Shown here in pieces: positions 1 through 7,834 of a DNA stretch of 64,000 bases (position 1 is its first letter; every line of letters begins with the position of its first letter). Under the pieces are notes generated by a model that saw nothing but the letters and a program-made list of their open reading frames with translations, did not search any database and was not told where the DNA came from. The DNA is from an uncultured Collinsella sp. (GTDB lineage Bacteria > Actinomycetota > Coriobacteriia > Coriobacteriales > Coriobacteriaceae). The DNA is taken from contig CAJLPX010000004.1 in assembly GCA_905208635.1 (NCBI GenBank), positions 34,418-98,417 of the forward strand, given 5' to 3'. The translations under genes were made by a program, and so were the position numbers.

Positions 1-3000
1 CCAGGTTGTAGCCGGCACCACGGAACACCTCTTTGACCAGGTCAAAGTGGATCGGTGCCATCTGCGGGCATAGGATGGTGTAGCCCTCCTCGCGCATCTG
101 CTCGGTAAAGGGCACCTTGGGCCACGCGGTCGAGGCGCTCTCGCGTTGCGCCTCGAACGTGTACTTGCGGCTCGCAAACGCGGGAGCATCCGTGGAAGGC
201 GCCACCGGCGCGGCATCGCCCTGCTCGTAAGCCTCGCCCGCGGCGGTTGCCTCGGCCAGACGTTCGGCCTCCTGGTCCTTGAGGGCAGCCATGAGCGAGC
301 GGATGCGGATGCGCGCGGCGCCCAGGTTGGACACCTCGTCGATCTTGAGCACGGTGTAAATCTTGCCGCTGGCCTCAAGGATTTCCTGCACCTGATCGGT
401 GGTCAGGGCGTCCAAGCCGCAGCCGAAGGAGTTGAGCTGAATCAGGTCCAGGTCGTTGCGCATCGTCACAAAACGGGCGACGGCGTACAGGCGGCTGTGG
501 TACATCCACTGGTCGACCACGCGGATGGGGCGCTCGGGCTTTACCAGATGCGCGAGCGAATCCTCAGTAAAGACCGCAAAGCCAAAGCTCGAGATAAGCT
601 CGGGCAGGGCGTGGTTGATCTCGGGGTCGTTATGGTAGGGACGACCGGCGAGCACGACGCCGTGACCGCCGTGGTCCTCGACCCACTTAAGAGCCTCCTC
701 GCCCATGGTCTGGATGTCCTCGTGGAAACGCGCATCGGCCTCAAAGGCGGCGTTGACGGCGGCATCGACCTCGGAACGCGTGATCTTGGGCCCACGCACG
801 CGACCGCGACCGGCTTGCGCATCGGCCACACGGTCGACGGCGAGCACCTGGTACAGACGGCGCTTGAGCTCGGTCTTGTCATGATAGGGCACAAACGGGT
901 ACAGGAACTCGATATTCTGCTCGCGAATCTCATCGATATTGAGCGCCAACGCCGTGGGGTAGCTCATGACGATGGGGCAGTTGTAGCAGTTACCGGCCGT
1001 CGGGTCCTCCTTGCGCTCCCAGCGCACGCACGGCATCCAGATAAAGTCGACATCGCGGTCGATGAGGTTCATAACGTGGCCGTGGCTCATCTTTGCCGGG
1101 TAGCACACGCTCTCGGACGGCATGGACTCGATGCCCGCCTGGTAGGTCTTTTTGCTCGACTGGTCGGACAGCTGCACGCTAAAGCCCAAGCGCGTAAAGA
1201 ACGCGTGCCAGAAGGGGTAGTTCTCGTACATGTTGAGCGCGCGCGGGATGCCGACGGTGCCGCGCGGGGCCTCGTCGGGGCTCAGCACCTCGCGGTTAAA
1301 GAGCAGATCGTTCTTCTTTTTGAAGAGGTTGGGCGCCTCGGTCTTTTGCTTTTTGTGGCCGGCACCCTTCTCGCAGCGGTTACCGGTAATGAAGCGCCTG
1401 CCGCCGCCAAAGTCGTTGACGGTGAGCTGGCAGTTGTTGGAGCAGCGGCCGCAGCGGACATGCTTTTGCGTCACGGTAAGGTGCGCGATGCCCTCGGCAG
1501 AAAGGATGGTCGAGGTGCCGTCGGCGCCGGCGCGATCGCGGGCGAGCAGGGCCGCACCATAGGCGCCCATGCAGCCGGCGATGTCGGGACGCACGGCATG
1601 AACGCCGGTGAGCTGCTCAAACGCGCGCAACGTGGCGTCGGACATAAAGGTGCCGCCCTGAACGATCACCTGGCTGCCGATCTCCTTGGGGTCGCGCAGC
1701 TTAATGACCTTGAACAGGGCATTCTTGATGACGGAATAGGACAGGCCGGCCGCGATGTCGCCCACCGTGGCACCTTCCTTTTGCGCCTGCTTGACGCGCG
1801 AGTTCATAAAGACCGTGCAGCGGCTGCCCAAATCGACCGGGGCCTTGGCATGGATGGCGGCATCGGCAAACGCGCGCACGTCCATGTTCATAGAGACGGC
1901 GAAGCTCTCGATAAAGCTGCCGCAACCCGACGAGCAGGCCTCGTTGAGCATGATGTGCTCAATCACGCCGTCCTTGACGCGCAGGCACTTCATGTCCTGG
2001 CCGCCGATGTCCAGGATAAACTCGACGCCGGGCAGGAACGCCTTGGCGCCGCGCAGGTGCGCGACGGTCTCGATCTCGCCGGAATCGGCCTTGAGGGCCT
2101 CGATGAGCAGCGCCTCGCCGTAGCCCGTGGTGGTCACGTGGCCGATGGTGCAGCCTGCAGGAATGTGGTTGTAGAAATCGGCCATGATAACCTTGGCCGT
2201 GCCCAGGATGTCACCGTTGTTGTTGCCATACCAAGTGTGCAGCAGCTGACCGTCCTCGCCCACAAGTGCGGCCTTCATGGTGGTGGAGCCGGCGTCGATG
2301 CCGATGAACACGCGGCCGGTGTAGCCGTCGAGCTTGCCCTTGGGGACGACTTCCTTGTCGTGGCGACCCTTGAACTCAGCAAAGTCCTCGTCGGTGGCAA
2401 AGAGCGGATCCAGGCGCTCGACCTCGGCACCCTGTGTGTCACCCAGGCTGTCGATGGCCTCGATAAGCTGCGGGAACGTGCTGAGCTTGTTGGACTCATG
2501 CGCCATGGCGGCGCCGCTCGCCACAAACAGGTGGGCGTTTTGGGGCACGATACGGTGCTCCTCGTCCAGGTTGAGCGTGAGGTAGAAGCGGTGGCGCAGC
2601 TCGGAGAGATACTGCAGCGGGCCGCCCAGGAAGGCGACGTTGCCGCGGATGGGACGGCCGCACGCCAGGCCCGAGATGGTCTGGGTCACGACAGCCTGGA
2701 AGATAGAGGCGGCCACGTCCTCGGGGCGGGCACCCTCGTTGAGCAGCGGCTGGACGTCGGTCTTGGCAAAGACGCCACAGCGGCTGGCGATGGGATAGAT
2801 GGTAGTGGCGTTGGCCGCGAGTTCGTTAAGGCCGCTGGCGTCGGTGTGCAGCAGAGTGGCCATCTGGTCGATGAACGCGCCCGTGCCGCCGGCGCAGGTG
2901 CCGTTCATGCGCTGCTCGATGCCGTTATCGAAGTAGATGATCTTGGCGTCCTCGCCGCCCAGCTCGATGGCGACGTCGGTGGCCGGGATAAGGGTCTCGA

Positions 3001-3508
3001 CGGCGCGTTTGCTGGCGATGACCTCCTGGACAAACTCCAGGTCGAGCCACTGGGACAGCAGCAGGCCGCCCGAGCCGGTAATGGCGCAGGTCATCTGGGC
3101 CGTCGGCAGCACGGTCGCGGCACCCTCGAACAGGTCGCGGGCGCAGGCACGGACGTCGGTGTGATGGCGCTGGTACTTGGCGTAGACGATCTGGTTGTCG
3201 TCGTTGAGCACGGCGAGCTTAACGGTGGTGGAGCCCACGTCGATGCCCAGGTGCAGGTTGCCACGAGCGTTCTCGGGGTTGAAGATTGCACCTTCGGGGG
3301 CGTGGGCGGCGGCTACGGGCTCAGCGGCGGTAGCGGGCTCGGCGGCGACGGACGTCTCCCCTGCCGCGTTCTTGGCATCGGCAACTGCCTCGGCAACTTT
3401 CTCGGCTGCCGCGGTCGCGGCCTTCTGGGCCGCGTCCACCACGGCGGGCGCGGCCTCGCGTGCGGCAGCGACCACACGATCCTTGATGCCCTCGACGAGT
3501 TTGCTCAT
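1..3508 (-). CDS. acyl-CoA dehydratase activase-like fusion protein (partial, runs off left edge)
   Basis: This is a giant cytoplasmic protein of the BadF/BadG/BcrA/BcrD ATPase family that activates 2-hydroxyacyl-CoA dehydratase-type enzymes by ATP-driven electron transfer. An Ala-rich N-terminus (about residues 1-80) comes first. A first ATPase domain follows, with GIDVGSTTVK near residue 88 and a CAGGTGAF cysteine motif. A second ATPase copy has GIDAGSTTMK near residue 400 and SSGCGSF. Next comes a CGRCSNNC cysteine cluster and then a DUF2229-like region (GIPRALNMYENYPF). At least 1169 residues lie inside the window and the C-terminus is missing. The ATG at 3508 has a GGAGAGA Shine-Dalgarno and sits 11 bp after the TetR gene, so the two are probably one operon. 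The family is clear; the actual partner dehydratase is not in view. Confidence 0.9.
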   Translation of the reverse strand, partial: MSKLVEGIKDRVVAAAREAAPAVVDAAQKAATAAAEKVAEAVADAKNAAGETSVAAEPATAAEPVAAAHAPEGAIFNPENARGNLHLGIDVGSTTVKLAVLNDDNQIVYAKYQRHHTDVRACARDLFEGAATVLPTAQMTCAITGSGGLLLSQWLDLEFVQEVIASKRAVETLIPATDVAIELGGEDAKIIYFDNGIEQRMNGTCAGGTGAFIDQMATLLHTDASGLNELAANATTIYPIASRCGVFAKTDVQPLLNEGARPEDVAASIFQAVVTQTISGLACGRPIRGNVAFLGGPLQYLSELRHRFYLTLNLDEEHRIVPQNAHLFVASGAAMAHESNKLSTFPQLIEAIDSLGDTQGAEVERLDPLFATDEDFAEFKGRHDKEVVPKGKLDGYTGRVFIGIDAGSTTMKAALVGEDGQLLHTWYGNNNGDILGTAKVIMADFYNHIPAGCTIGHVTTTGYGEALLIEALKADSGEIETVAHLRGAKAFLPGVEFILDIGGQDMKCLRVKDGVIEHIMLNEACSSGCGSFIESFAVSMNMDVRAFADAAIHAKAPVDLGSRCTVFMNSRVKQAQKEGATVGDIAAGLSYSVIKNALFKVIKLRDPKEIGSQVIVQGGTFMSDATLRAFEQLTGVHAVRPDIAGCMGAYGAALLARDRAGADGTSTILSAEGIAHLTVTQKHVRCGRCSNNCQLTVNDFGGGRRFITGNRCEKGAGHKKQKTEAPNLFKKKNDLLFNREVLSPDEAPRGTVGIPRALNMYENYPFWHAFFTRLGFSVQLSDQSSKKTYQAGIESMPSESVCYPAKMSHGHVMNLIDRDVDFIWMPCVRWERKEDPTAGNCYNCPIVMSYPTALALNIDEIREQNIEFLYPFVPYHDKTELKRRLYQVLAVDRVADAQAGRGRVRGPKITRSEVDAAVNAAFEADARFHEDIQTMGEEALKWVEDHGGHGVVLAGRPYHNDPEINHALPELISSFGFAVFTEDSLAHLVKPERPIRVVDQWMYHSRLYAVARFVTMRNDLDLIQLNSFGCGLDALTTDQVQEILEASGKIYTVLKIDEVSNLGAARIRIRSLMAALKDQEAERLAEATAAGEAYEQGDAAPVAPSTDAPAFASRKYTFEAQRESASTAWPKVPFTEQMREEGYTILCPQMAPIHFDLVKEVFRGAGYNL

Positions 3509-3519
3509 TGTCTCTCCTC

Positions 3520-4230
3520 TTAGTTGTTGGACTCGACGGTTGCAGCGGTGTCGGCCGCGTCCTCGAGCTGCAAGTTCAATAGCTTCATGCCGTATTCCGG
3601 CACGTTGATATCGATGGGTTGGCCATACAGGTCGCCGGGGCGCACAAAAGCGAGCACCGTCATAATGCGCGCCATGGCCTCGGGCGATTCGGTGAGCCCA
3701 CGCTCAAACCAGCGCTGAATCATGCCGACCTCGGCACTCACGACGTAGGTGACGTAGTAGTCAAAGAACGTGCCCAGCGCCAGACCCAGAATGCCCGTCT
3801 GCGCACGCGGCACCACAGCCTCACGCGCGGTGTCGATGATCCTTTTAATGAAGGCCTGGTCGCCGCCCGGACCCAGCAGCACACCGATTAAGTCGCGGTT
3901 GGCCGCAAGATAACGCAGCAGCTCAACCGAACCGGGCGCCGGCTCGAGCTCATCGATGTTGTGATAGAGATCAGGCAGATGAGCTGCGGTGATGAGCTCA
4001 ATGCGCTCACGGATCTCGGCCAGCAAGCCGTCCTCGATTTGATTGATAAAGTCGGGGATATCGCGGTAGTGCGAATAGAACGTGCGGCGCGTAAGGCCAG
4101 CACGCTCGGTGAGCGACGCGACATTAATGCGCGAAAGGTCGCCGCTTTCGGCAAGCTCGCTGGCAAGTGCCTGGCGAAGGGCACGCTGCGAGCGAAGGGA
4201 CCGGCGATCGCATTTCTCGAGCTGGGACAA
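3520..4230 (-). CDS. TetR/AcrR family transcriptional regulator
   Basis: A 236-residue DNA-binding regulator with an N-terminal TetR helix-turn-helix (about residues 15-60, motif SLTERAGLTRRTFYSHY) and a helical C-terminal ligand-binding or dimerisation domain. The start appears to be a TTG codon at 4230, preceded by AAGGAGG at 4 bp spacing; no ATG in a sensible place has a comparable ribosome binding site. It lies 11 bp upstream of the dehydratase-activase gene, so it probably controls that operon and itself. A palindrome at 4282-4296 in its own upstream region is a plausible operator. The inducer is unknown. Confidence 0.88.
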   Translation of the reverse strand: MSQLEKCDRRSLRSQRALRQALASELAESGDLSRINVASLTERAGLTRRTFYSHYRDIPDFINQIEDGLLAEIRERIELITAAHLPDLYHNIDELEPAPGSVELLRYLAANRDLIGVLLGPGGDQAFIKRIIDTAREAVVPRAQTGILGLALGTFFDYYVTYVVSAEVGMIQRWFERGLTESPEAMARIMTVLAFVRPGDLYGQPIDINVPEYGMKLLNLQLEDAADTAATVESNN

Positions 4231-4281
4231 GCGTCCTCCTTGTTACTCAGCCTGTGCGCTATTGCACAGTGCGAGTATTAT

Positions 4282-4296
4282 TGCACACCGTGTGTA
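4282..4296. promoter_or_regulatory. candidate TetR operator palindrome
   Basis: TGCACAC-C-GTGTGTA is an inverted repeat (6 of 7 positions) located 52 bp upstream of the TetR start, next to AT-rich sequence suitable for a promoter. Autoregulation by the adjacent TetR protein is inferred. Confidence 0.4.
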
Positions 4297-4382
4297 TCAA
4301 CACGTAAAGGCAATATTTAGAATGTGACGAGGGGGCAGTCCCTTTGTCACAACCCGCCTGGCTTTTGGAGCGGCATTACCGA

Positions 4383-4411
4383 TTGTCCAAAATGTCATTC
4401 GTGGGTAGAAT
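4383..4411 (+). promoter_or_regulatory. predicted promoter for RNA antisense to the small membrane peptide gene
   Basis: TTGTCC, a 17-bp spacer and TAGAAT form a good sigma-70-type promoter pointing toward, and convergent with, the small peptide gene on the other strand. The sequence just downstream resembles the start of the opposing transcript. Confidence 0.5.
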
Positions 4412-4417
4412 AGTGTC

Positions 4418-4503
4418 GACGGCAGCCCAAGTTGTAGCTGGCTGGGCAGCGCCGTTGTTTGCATTAGGGGGTCAACGCCTTAGCGGCGGCGACCCCTTCT
4501 GTT
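4418..4503 (+). ncRNA. putative antisense RNA (candidate type I antitoxin)
   Basis: The predicted transcript begins about 7 bp after the TAGAAT box. It carries an internal stem (GCAGCCCA with TGGGCAGC, one mismatch) and ends in a GC hairpin (GGGGTC at 4468-4473 with GACCCC at 4491-4496) followed by TTCTGTT. The terminator overlaps the stop codon region of the peptide gene on the opposite strand, so the two RNAs would be complementary at their 3' ends. That geometry is known from txpA/ratA-like systems. No expression evidence is available. Confidence 0.45.
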
Positions 4504-4605
4504 GCGCTTCGAACGCTGCTTGAGTGCCTCGGAAAGGCCGACAAGCGCCGTGAAGAACGAGACCACGGCGGTCAGAAGTCTCACGAAATCAATCAAATCG
4601 GTCAT
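4480..4605 (-). CDS. small hydrophobic peptide, candidate type I toxin
   Basis: A 41-codon gene with a strong GGAGGTGATGCCC ribosome binding site before its ATG. The product starts with MTDLIDF and has one predicted membrane segment (about residues 8-25, VRLLTAVVSFFTALVGL). It finishes with a very basic tail (KQRSKRNRRGRRR). A single hydrophobic helix followed by a positive tail is the standard layout of Fst/TxpA/holin-like type I toxins. The Shine-Dalgarno GGAGG can pair with a CCTCC 8 bp upstream, which would hide it, another habit of such toxins. It is too short for most gene finders. The family label is inferred from architecture, not from a database match. Confidence 0.6.
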   Translation of the reverse strand: MTDLIDFVRLLTAVVSFFTALVGLSEALKQRSKRNRRGRRR

Positions 4606-4669
4606 GGGCATCACCTCCCATCAAATGGAGGGCGCTGCCCGGCACATGGAGCTGCCGTCAACGACACCG

Positions 4670-4699
4670 ATTCTATCAAAGCGCAGTTAGATATGCGAA
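4670..4699 (-). promoter_or_regulatory. predicted promoter of the small peptide gene
   Basis: Read on the minus strand, TTCGCA, an 18-bp spacer and TAGAAT. The sequence after the -10 box (GTGTCG..GACGGCAGC) is almost the same as that after the opposing promoter at 4383-4411, so the locus is bounded by an inverted repeat carrying both promoters. Confidence 0.45.
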
Positions 4700-4733
4700 T
4701 ATTTGTTCGTGTTTAAAGAAGTTAGTCCCCACT

Positions 4734-4760
4734 GTGACAAAGGGACAGTCCCTTTGTCAC
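4734..4760 (-). terminator. perfect 13-bp palindrome after the HAD gene
   Basis: GTGACAAAGGGAC, one base, then its exact reverse complement, beginning 1 bp after the stop codon of the HAD phosphatase. It probably ends that transcript or protects its 3' end. A half copy (CAGTCCCTTTGTCAC) occurs at about 4336-4350, so it is a dispersed repeat. Confidence 0.5.
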
Positions 4761-4761
4761 A

Positions 4762-5619
4762 TTATTCGATGATGGTGCAGGAGTTCTGCTTGCTCATGGT
4801 GGCGAGCATGTGTTTGGGGACGGCGTGGGCCATGCAGCTGCCGATGGTCGCGCTCGCGGCGGCCTTAGCTGCATCGCTTGCGTTTTTGGTCGCGTAGCTG
4901 TGGCGGAAGCGTTTGAGCATGGCGATGTCGTTGCCACCGTCGCCGTAGACCGCGACCTCGTCCTCGGCAATACCGTAGTAGCCCGCCAGCCAGGCAACAC
5001 TCTCGCCCTTGTTGCACGTCACGTCCGTAATCTCGAACATAACGGGGTCAAACGGCGCGTTGACCACGCGATCGGAACGCTCGGCAAGATACGCCTTAAG
5101 GTCGCGCTCCAGCTCGCGCGAGGTCACGCGGCAGTTGATCTTGCACACATCGTGGCGCAAGATGTCGCCAATCGACTGGTCGAAATACTGTTCCTCGTGG
5201 TACCCGCCACGCGCACGCATGCCGCGCATCACGATGCGCTTGATGGGGCTGTCCTTTTTAAAGCCTGCCTGATGCATCTCGAACGATCCACTCGAAAACA
5301 TGCCATCGGGCGTGGAGCAGTCAAAGCAAATGTCCGGGAACGCCTTGAGCAGCTCCTCGGTAACCTGCGGGTCGATGGTCCAGGTCTTGAGCACCTCGCC
5401 ATGGCTGTCGCGCACGATGGACCCATTGGAGCAGCAGGCGTCAAGCGCCAGGCCCGTAAAGCCATGCTCGCCGATCGGCAACGTCGAGCGTCCAGTCGCG
5501 GGAACCACATGCAGGCCAGCCTCAGTCAGCTCGCGAATGGCGCGGCGGATAGTCCTATCTGCCTCGTGCAGGGCGTTAAGCAGCGTTCCGTCTAAGTCAC
5601 TCGCGAACATCTTGATCAT
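4762..5619 (-). CDS. Cof-type HAD-superfamily phosphatase
   Basis: A 285-residue hydrolase of the haloacid dehalogenase superfamily, Cof/YidA-like branch, which removes phosphate from sugar phosphates and similar metabolites in the cytoplasm. Motif I is DLDGTLL near the N-terminus (catalytic Asp pair). A Cof-type C2 cap lies in the middle. The late motif GDGGNDIAML (GDxxND) binds magnesium. ATG at 5619 (MIKMF) or 5625 (MPMIKMF) are both possible; the longer open frame upstream has no ribosome binding site. The start region is covered by a long hairpin (5620-5673), so translation may be structurally controlled. The substrate cannot be told from sequence. Confidence 0.88.
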   Translation of the reverse strand: MIKMFASDLDGTLLNALHEADRTIRRAIRELTEAGLHVVPATGRSTLPIGEHGFTGLALDACCSNGSIVRDSHGEVLKTWTIDPQVTEELLKAFPDICFDCSTPDGMFSSGSFEMHQAGFKKDSPIKRIVMRGMRARGGYHEEQYFDQSIGDILRHDVCKINCRVTSRELERDLKAYLAERSDRVVNAPFDPVMFEITDVTCNKGESVAWLAGYYGIAEDEVAVYGDGGNDIAMLKRFRHSYATKNASDAAKAAASATIGSCMAHAVPKHMLATMSKQNSCTIIE

Positions 5620-5673
5620 GGGCATGCCTCTCCTTCGTCTGCACGATATTGTAGACGAAAGAGAGGCATGCCC
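5620..5673. repeat. 21-bp inverted repeat over the ribosome binding site of the HAD gene
   Basis: The arm at 5620-5640 and the arm at 5653-5673 are complementary in 20 of 21 positions with a 12-base loop. On the minus-strand transcript the second arm contains GAAGGAG and the first possible ATG of the HAD gene. It lies between the MFS stop and the HAD start, so it could end the former or mask translation of the latter. Confidence 0.75.
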
Positions 5674-5734
5674 AAACAATGCCGTCCCGGCGCGGCGGGC
5701 CACCGCCTCCGCAAATTCACGGTGCCCCAGCGCG

Positions 5735-6997
5735 TCAAGACAATCGCCGCAAGCGATTTTTCAGACGATAAAACAGCACCGTCGTCAACGTCAGCACCGC
5801 CAACATGGCTGCGAATACAATCGCTGGTGTCCATCGATCATATGCAACCCCGTACGTCAATTGGCCGATAGGTGTTGCGCAGGAAAGGACCATGTAAACG
5901 ACCGAAAGCACTTTTCCGCAGAGCTCAGCCGGCGCTACCCGCTGAACAAACGCGATGATTTCAACCGACGCAATGCTTGCCCACACCATGACCCATGCCG
6001 AACCAACTGCAAACACGGCGAACGCACATACATCAGTGCCGCACAATAGCGCGACAATGATCGGCGCGACTCCAAAACAGATCATCGCAACATATCGACA
6101 TATGCCATTGAAAGAAAAGCGATGCGGCCAAATGCCGACCAAGCCACTGCCGGTAAGACCACCCAAGCCCAGAGCAACCTCAACTATCCCAACGCAGGAC
6201 GATTGCATGCCGAGATGCTTTGTAACAATAATGGGAGCGCCAATCGTTAGCCCAACCAACGCAAGGTTCAAAACGGCCGCAAGCAAAATCACAGCGACCA
6301 ATGATGCATTTTGCAACAGATACCGAATCGACTCCCGAAAATCGTTTCGGCATGTCGTGCGAGTCGCGCCGTCTCCCATCGTTTCAGATGAGGCATTTTG
6401 CTTGAGTACGCCACCAAACAACAGAGCTGAAATCGCAAACGTTACCGACGCGATTGTGCAAAGAGCATCGATGCCAAAGCACCCATAGACTGCCGTCCCG
6501 ACCACAGGACCCAAGATATTGCTCACCATGGTCACCTGCGAAACCAATGCAGTGGCCCGCTCAACCTTCTTTTCACCCGCCATGCGCACCGTCTCAATTT
6601 GGAGCATTGGCTTTAGCAGCGATTGAACACCATATTGAACACAAAGTATCGCTACTACGACGACCGCAAGAGGCAACGAGCGCTTCATGGGGATAGACAG
6701 CAGTGATGCAGTCATCAGAGCAATGCCGAGGGCCACGAGGACCTCGCGATGTCTTCCCCTATCCGCCAAGATTCCGCCAGCCGGAGTTGCAAGTACGCCG
6801 GGTATGAACGCTATCGCCGCGACGACGCCATATAACGTTGACGATCCACTGCGATCGAACAAGTAAAGTGGATACGCAAAGCACAGCGCCGACAGCATCG
6901 AATACGTGCACAGCTGCGCAACCAGAAGTTCCGCGAGCCTGATTGACCGCACTGTTTTTGATTTCAACGAGACACCGACGTCTCTCAGCCCAGCCAT
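5735..6997 (-). CDS. MFS transporter (probable efflux)
   Basis: A 420-residue integral membrane protein with about 12 hydrophobic helices and the loop motif GGILADRGRHR (MFS motif A, GxLaDrxGrkxxl-like) between helices 2 and 3. Its layout matches the major facilitator superfamily drug exporters that move small molecules with proton exchange. The start is set at MAGLRD because the 26 residues upstream look untranslated and contain an operator. It follows a TetR gene on the same strand with two matching palindromes in between, so it is most likely an efflux pump induced by its own substrate. The substrate is unknown. Confidence 0.85.
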   Translation of the reverse strand: MAGLRDVGVSLKSKTVRSIRLAELLVAQLCTYSMLSALCFAYPLYLFDRSGSSTLYGVVAAIAFIPGVLATPAGGILADRGRHREVLVALGIALMTASLLSIPMKRSLPLAVVVVAILCVQYGVQSLLKPMLQIETVRMAGEKKVERATALVSQVTMVSNILGPVVGTAVYGCFGIDALCTIASVTFAISALLFGGVLKQNASSETMGDGATRTTCRNDFRESIRYLLQNASLVAVILLAAVLNLALVGLTIGAPIIVTKHLGMQSSCVGIVEVALGLGGLTGSGLVGIWPHRFSFNGICRYVAMICFGVAPIIVALLCGTDVCAFAVFAVGSAWVMVWASIASVEIIAFVQRVAPAELCGKVLSVVYMVLSCATPIGQLTYGVAYDRWTPAIVFAAMLAVLTLTTVLFYRLKNRLRRLS

Positions 6998-7012
6998 AAG
7001 CCCACCCCCTAT

Positions 7013-7031
7013 ACATACCACTAGTATGTAT
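7013..7031. promoter_or_regulatory. TetR operator 1
   Basis: ACATACCACTAGTATGTAT is an inverted repeat (ATACATAC...GTATGTAT) 15 bp upstream of the MFS start. It matches operator 2 at 15 of 19 positions. Confidence 0.65.
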
Positions 7032-7077
7032 TTAATGACTTGAAAAGGGCAGCCGTGGCTACCCTCACAAATCAATT

Positions 7078-7096
7078 ACATACCGTTGGTATCTAT
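7078..7096. promoter_or_regulatory. TetR operator 2
   Basis: ACATACCGTTGGTATCTAT has the same half-sites as operator 1 and begins directly after the stop codon of the TetR gene. Two sites 65 bp apart suggest cooperative repression of the MFS gene by the adjacent regulator. Confidence 0.6.
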
Positions 7097-7097
7097 A

Positions 7098-7760
7098 TTA
7101 CCACCCGGCGCAGTCCCATACGTCCCAAATCTGCGCCGTTGTCTGGAGCACTTCCTCGCCCAAATCGAGTCCCACCGCAGAGGCCATCTGCGCCAAACAT
7201 TGAGCGCGAGCGAGCATTCGATCCTTGGGTTCAAGCGGACGAAACAGTGGCAGCAACCAGAGATTCGCCAGCAACGATACGGCCTCTGCCGCTTCGCGCG
7301 GGCATTCGCACGCAATGGATCCGTCGGCGATGCCCTCCTCGATCACTGGCAAGAGACAGCCATCGGCCGACTCGTCAAATGAGCCCTGGTACTGCATCGC
7401 CAGTAGGCGCGAGCTTTTTACCGGATCTGCTGCAGGACGCATACGTGCCCATAGCTCAATTTGTGGAACAACGGACTCGGGAGCGTACAGTCGCTTGAGC
7501 TTTTGGGCTCCGGTCATATTACCGACGCCAAGCATCGAGCGGCGGCGCTCAACAATCGGAGTCATCGCCCGATCAAACGCGGCGTTGAAAATCTCTTCTT
7601 TGCTCTTGAAGTGATGATAGACAGCGCCCTTGGTCATACCATCGAGACGGTCAACGATATCTTGAATGCTCGTCCCCTCATAACCCTGTGCGCAGAATAG
7701 CTCCAGTGCCGCGTCGAGAATCTTCGCGACCGTCTCCTCGGGATATTTATTGCGACCCAT
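7098..7760 (-). CDS. TetR/AcrR family regulator of the adjacent MFS pump
   Basis: A 220-residue repressor with an N-terminal TetR domain (residues about 8-55, including TSIQDIVDRLDGMTKGAVYHH and the FKSKEEIF helix) and a C-terminal ligand-binding domain. The ATG giving MGRNKYPEE is chosen over an upstream start because TetR proteins normally begin 8-12 residues before the first helix. It precedes the MFS gene on the same strand, and two 19-bp palindromes lie between them. Repression of the pump, relieved by a toxic ligand, is the usual behaviour of this arrangement and is inferred here. Confidence 0.88.
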   Translation of the reverse strand: MGRNKYPEETVAKILDAALELFCAQGYEGTSIQDIVDRLDGMTKGAVYHHFKSKEEIFNAAFDRAMTPIVERRRSMLGVGNMTGAQKLKRLYAPESVVPQIELWARMRPAADPVKSSRLLAMQYQGSFDESADGCLLPVIEEGIADGSIACECPREAAEAVSLLANLWLLPLFRPLEPKDRMLARAQCLAQMASAVGLDLGEEVLQTTAQIWDVWDCAGW

Positions 7761-7834
7761 AATCCGCCCATCCGCAACGCAAGCCTTGTGCCTCATTGCA
7801 GCATTTTAACGTTGCGGATGGCAGACGGTCGATT

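Noticed and set aside
146..3523. 1125-residue open frame on the plus strand
   Set aside because: It lies wholly opposite the dehydratase-activase gene, whose protein has clear domains. The plus-strand product has no motif and merely reflects high-GC codon bias.
3962..4230. ATG start for the first TetR gene
   Set aside because: Internal ATG codons would remove the helix-turn-helix; the TTG at 4230 has the ribosome binding site.
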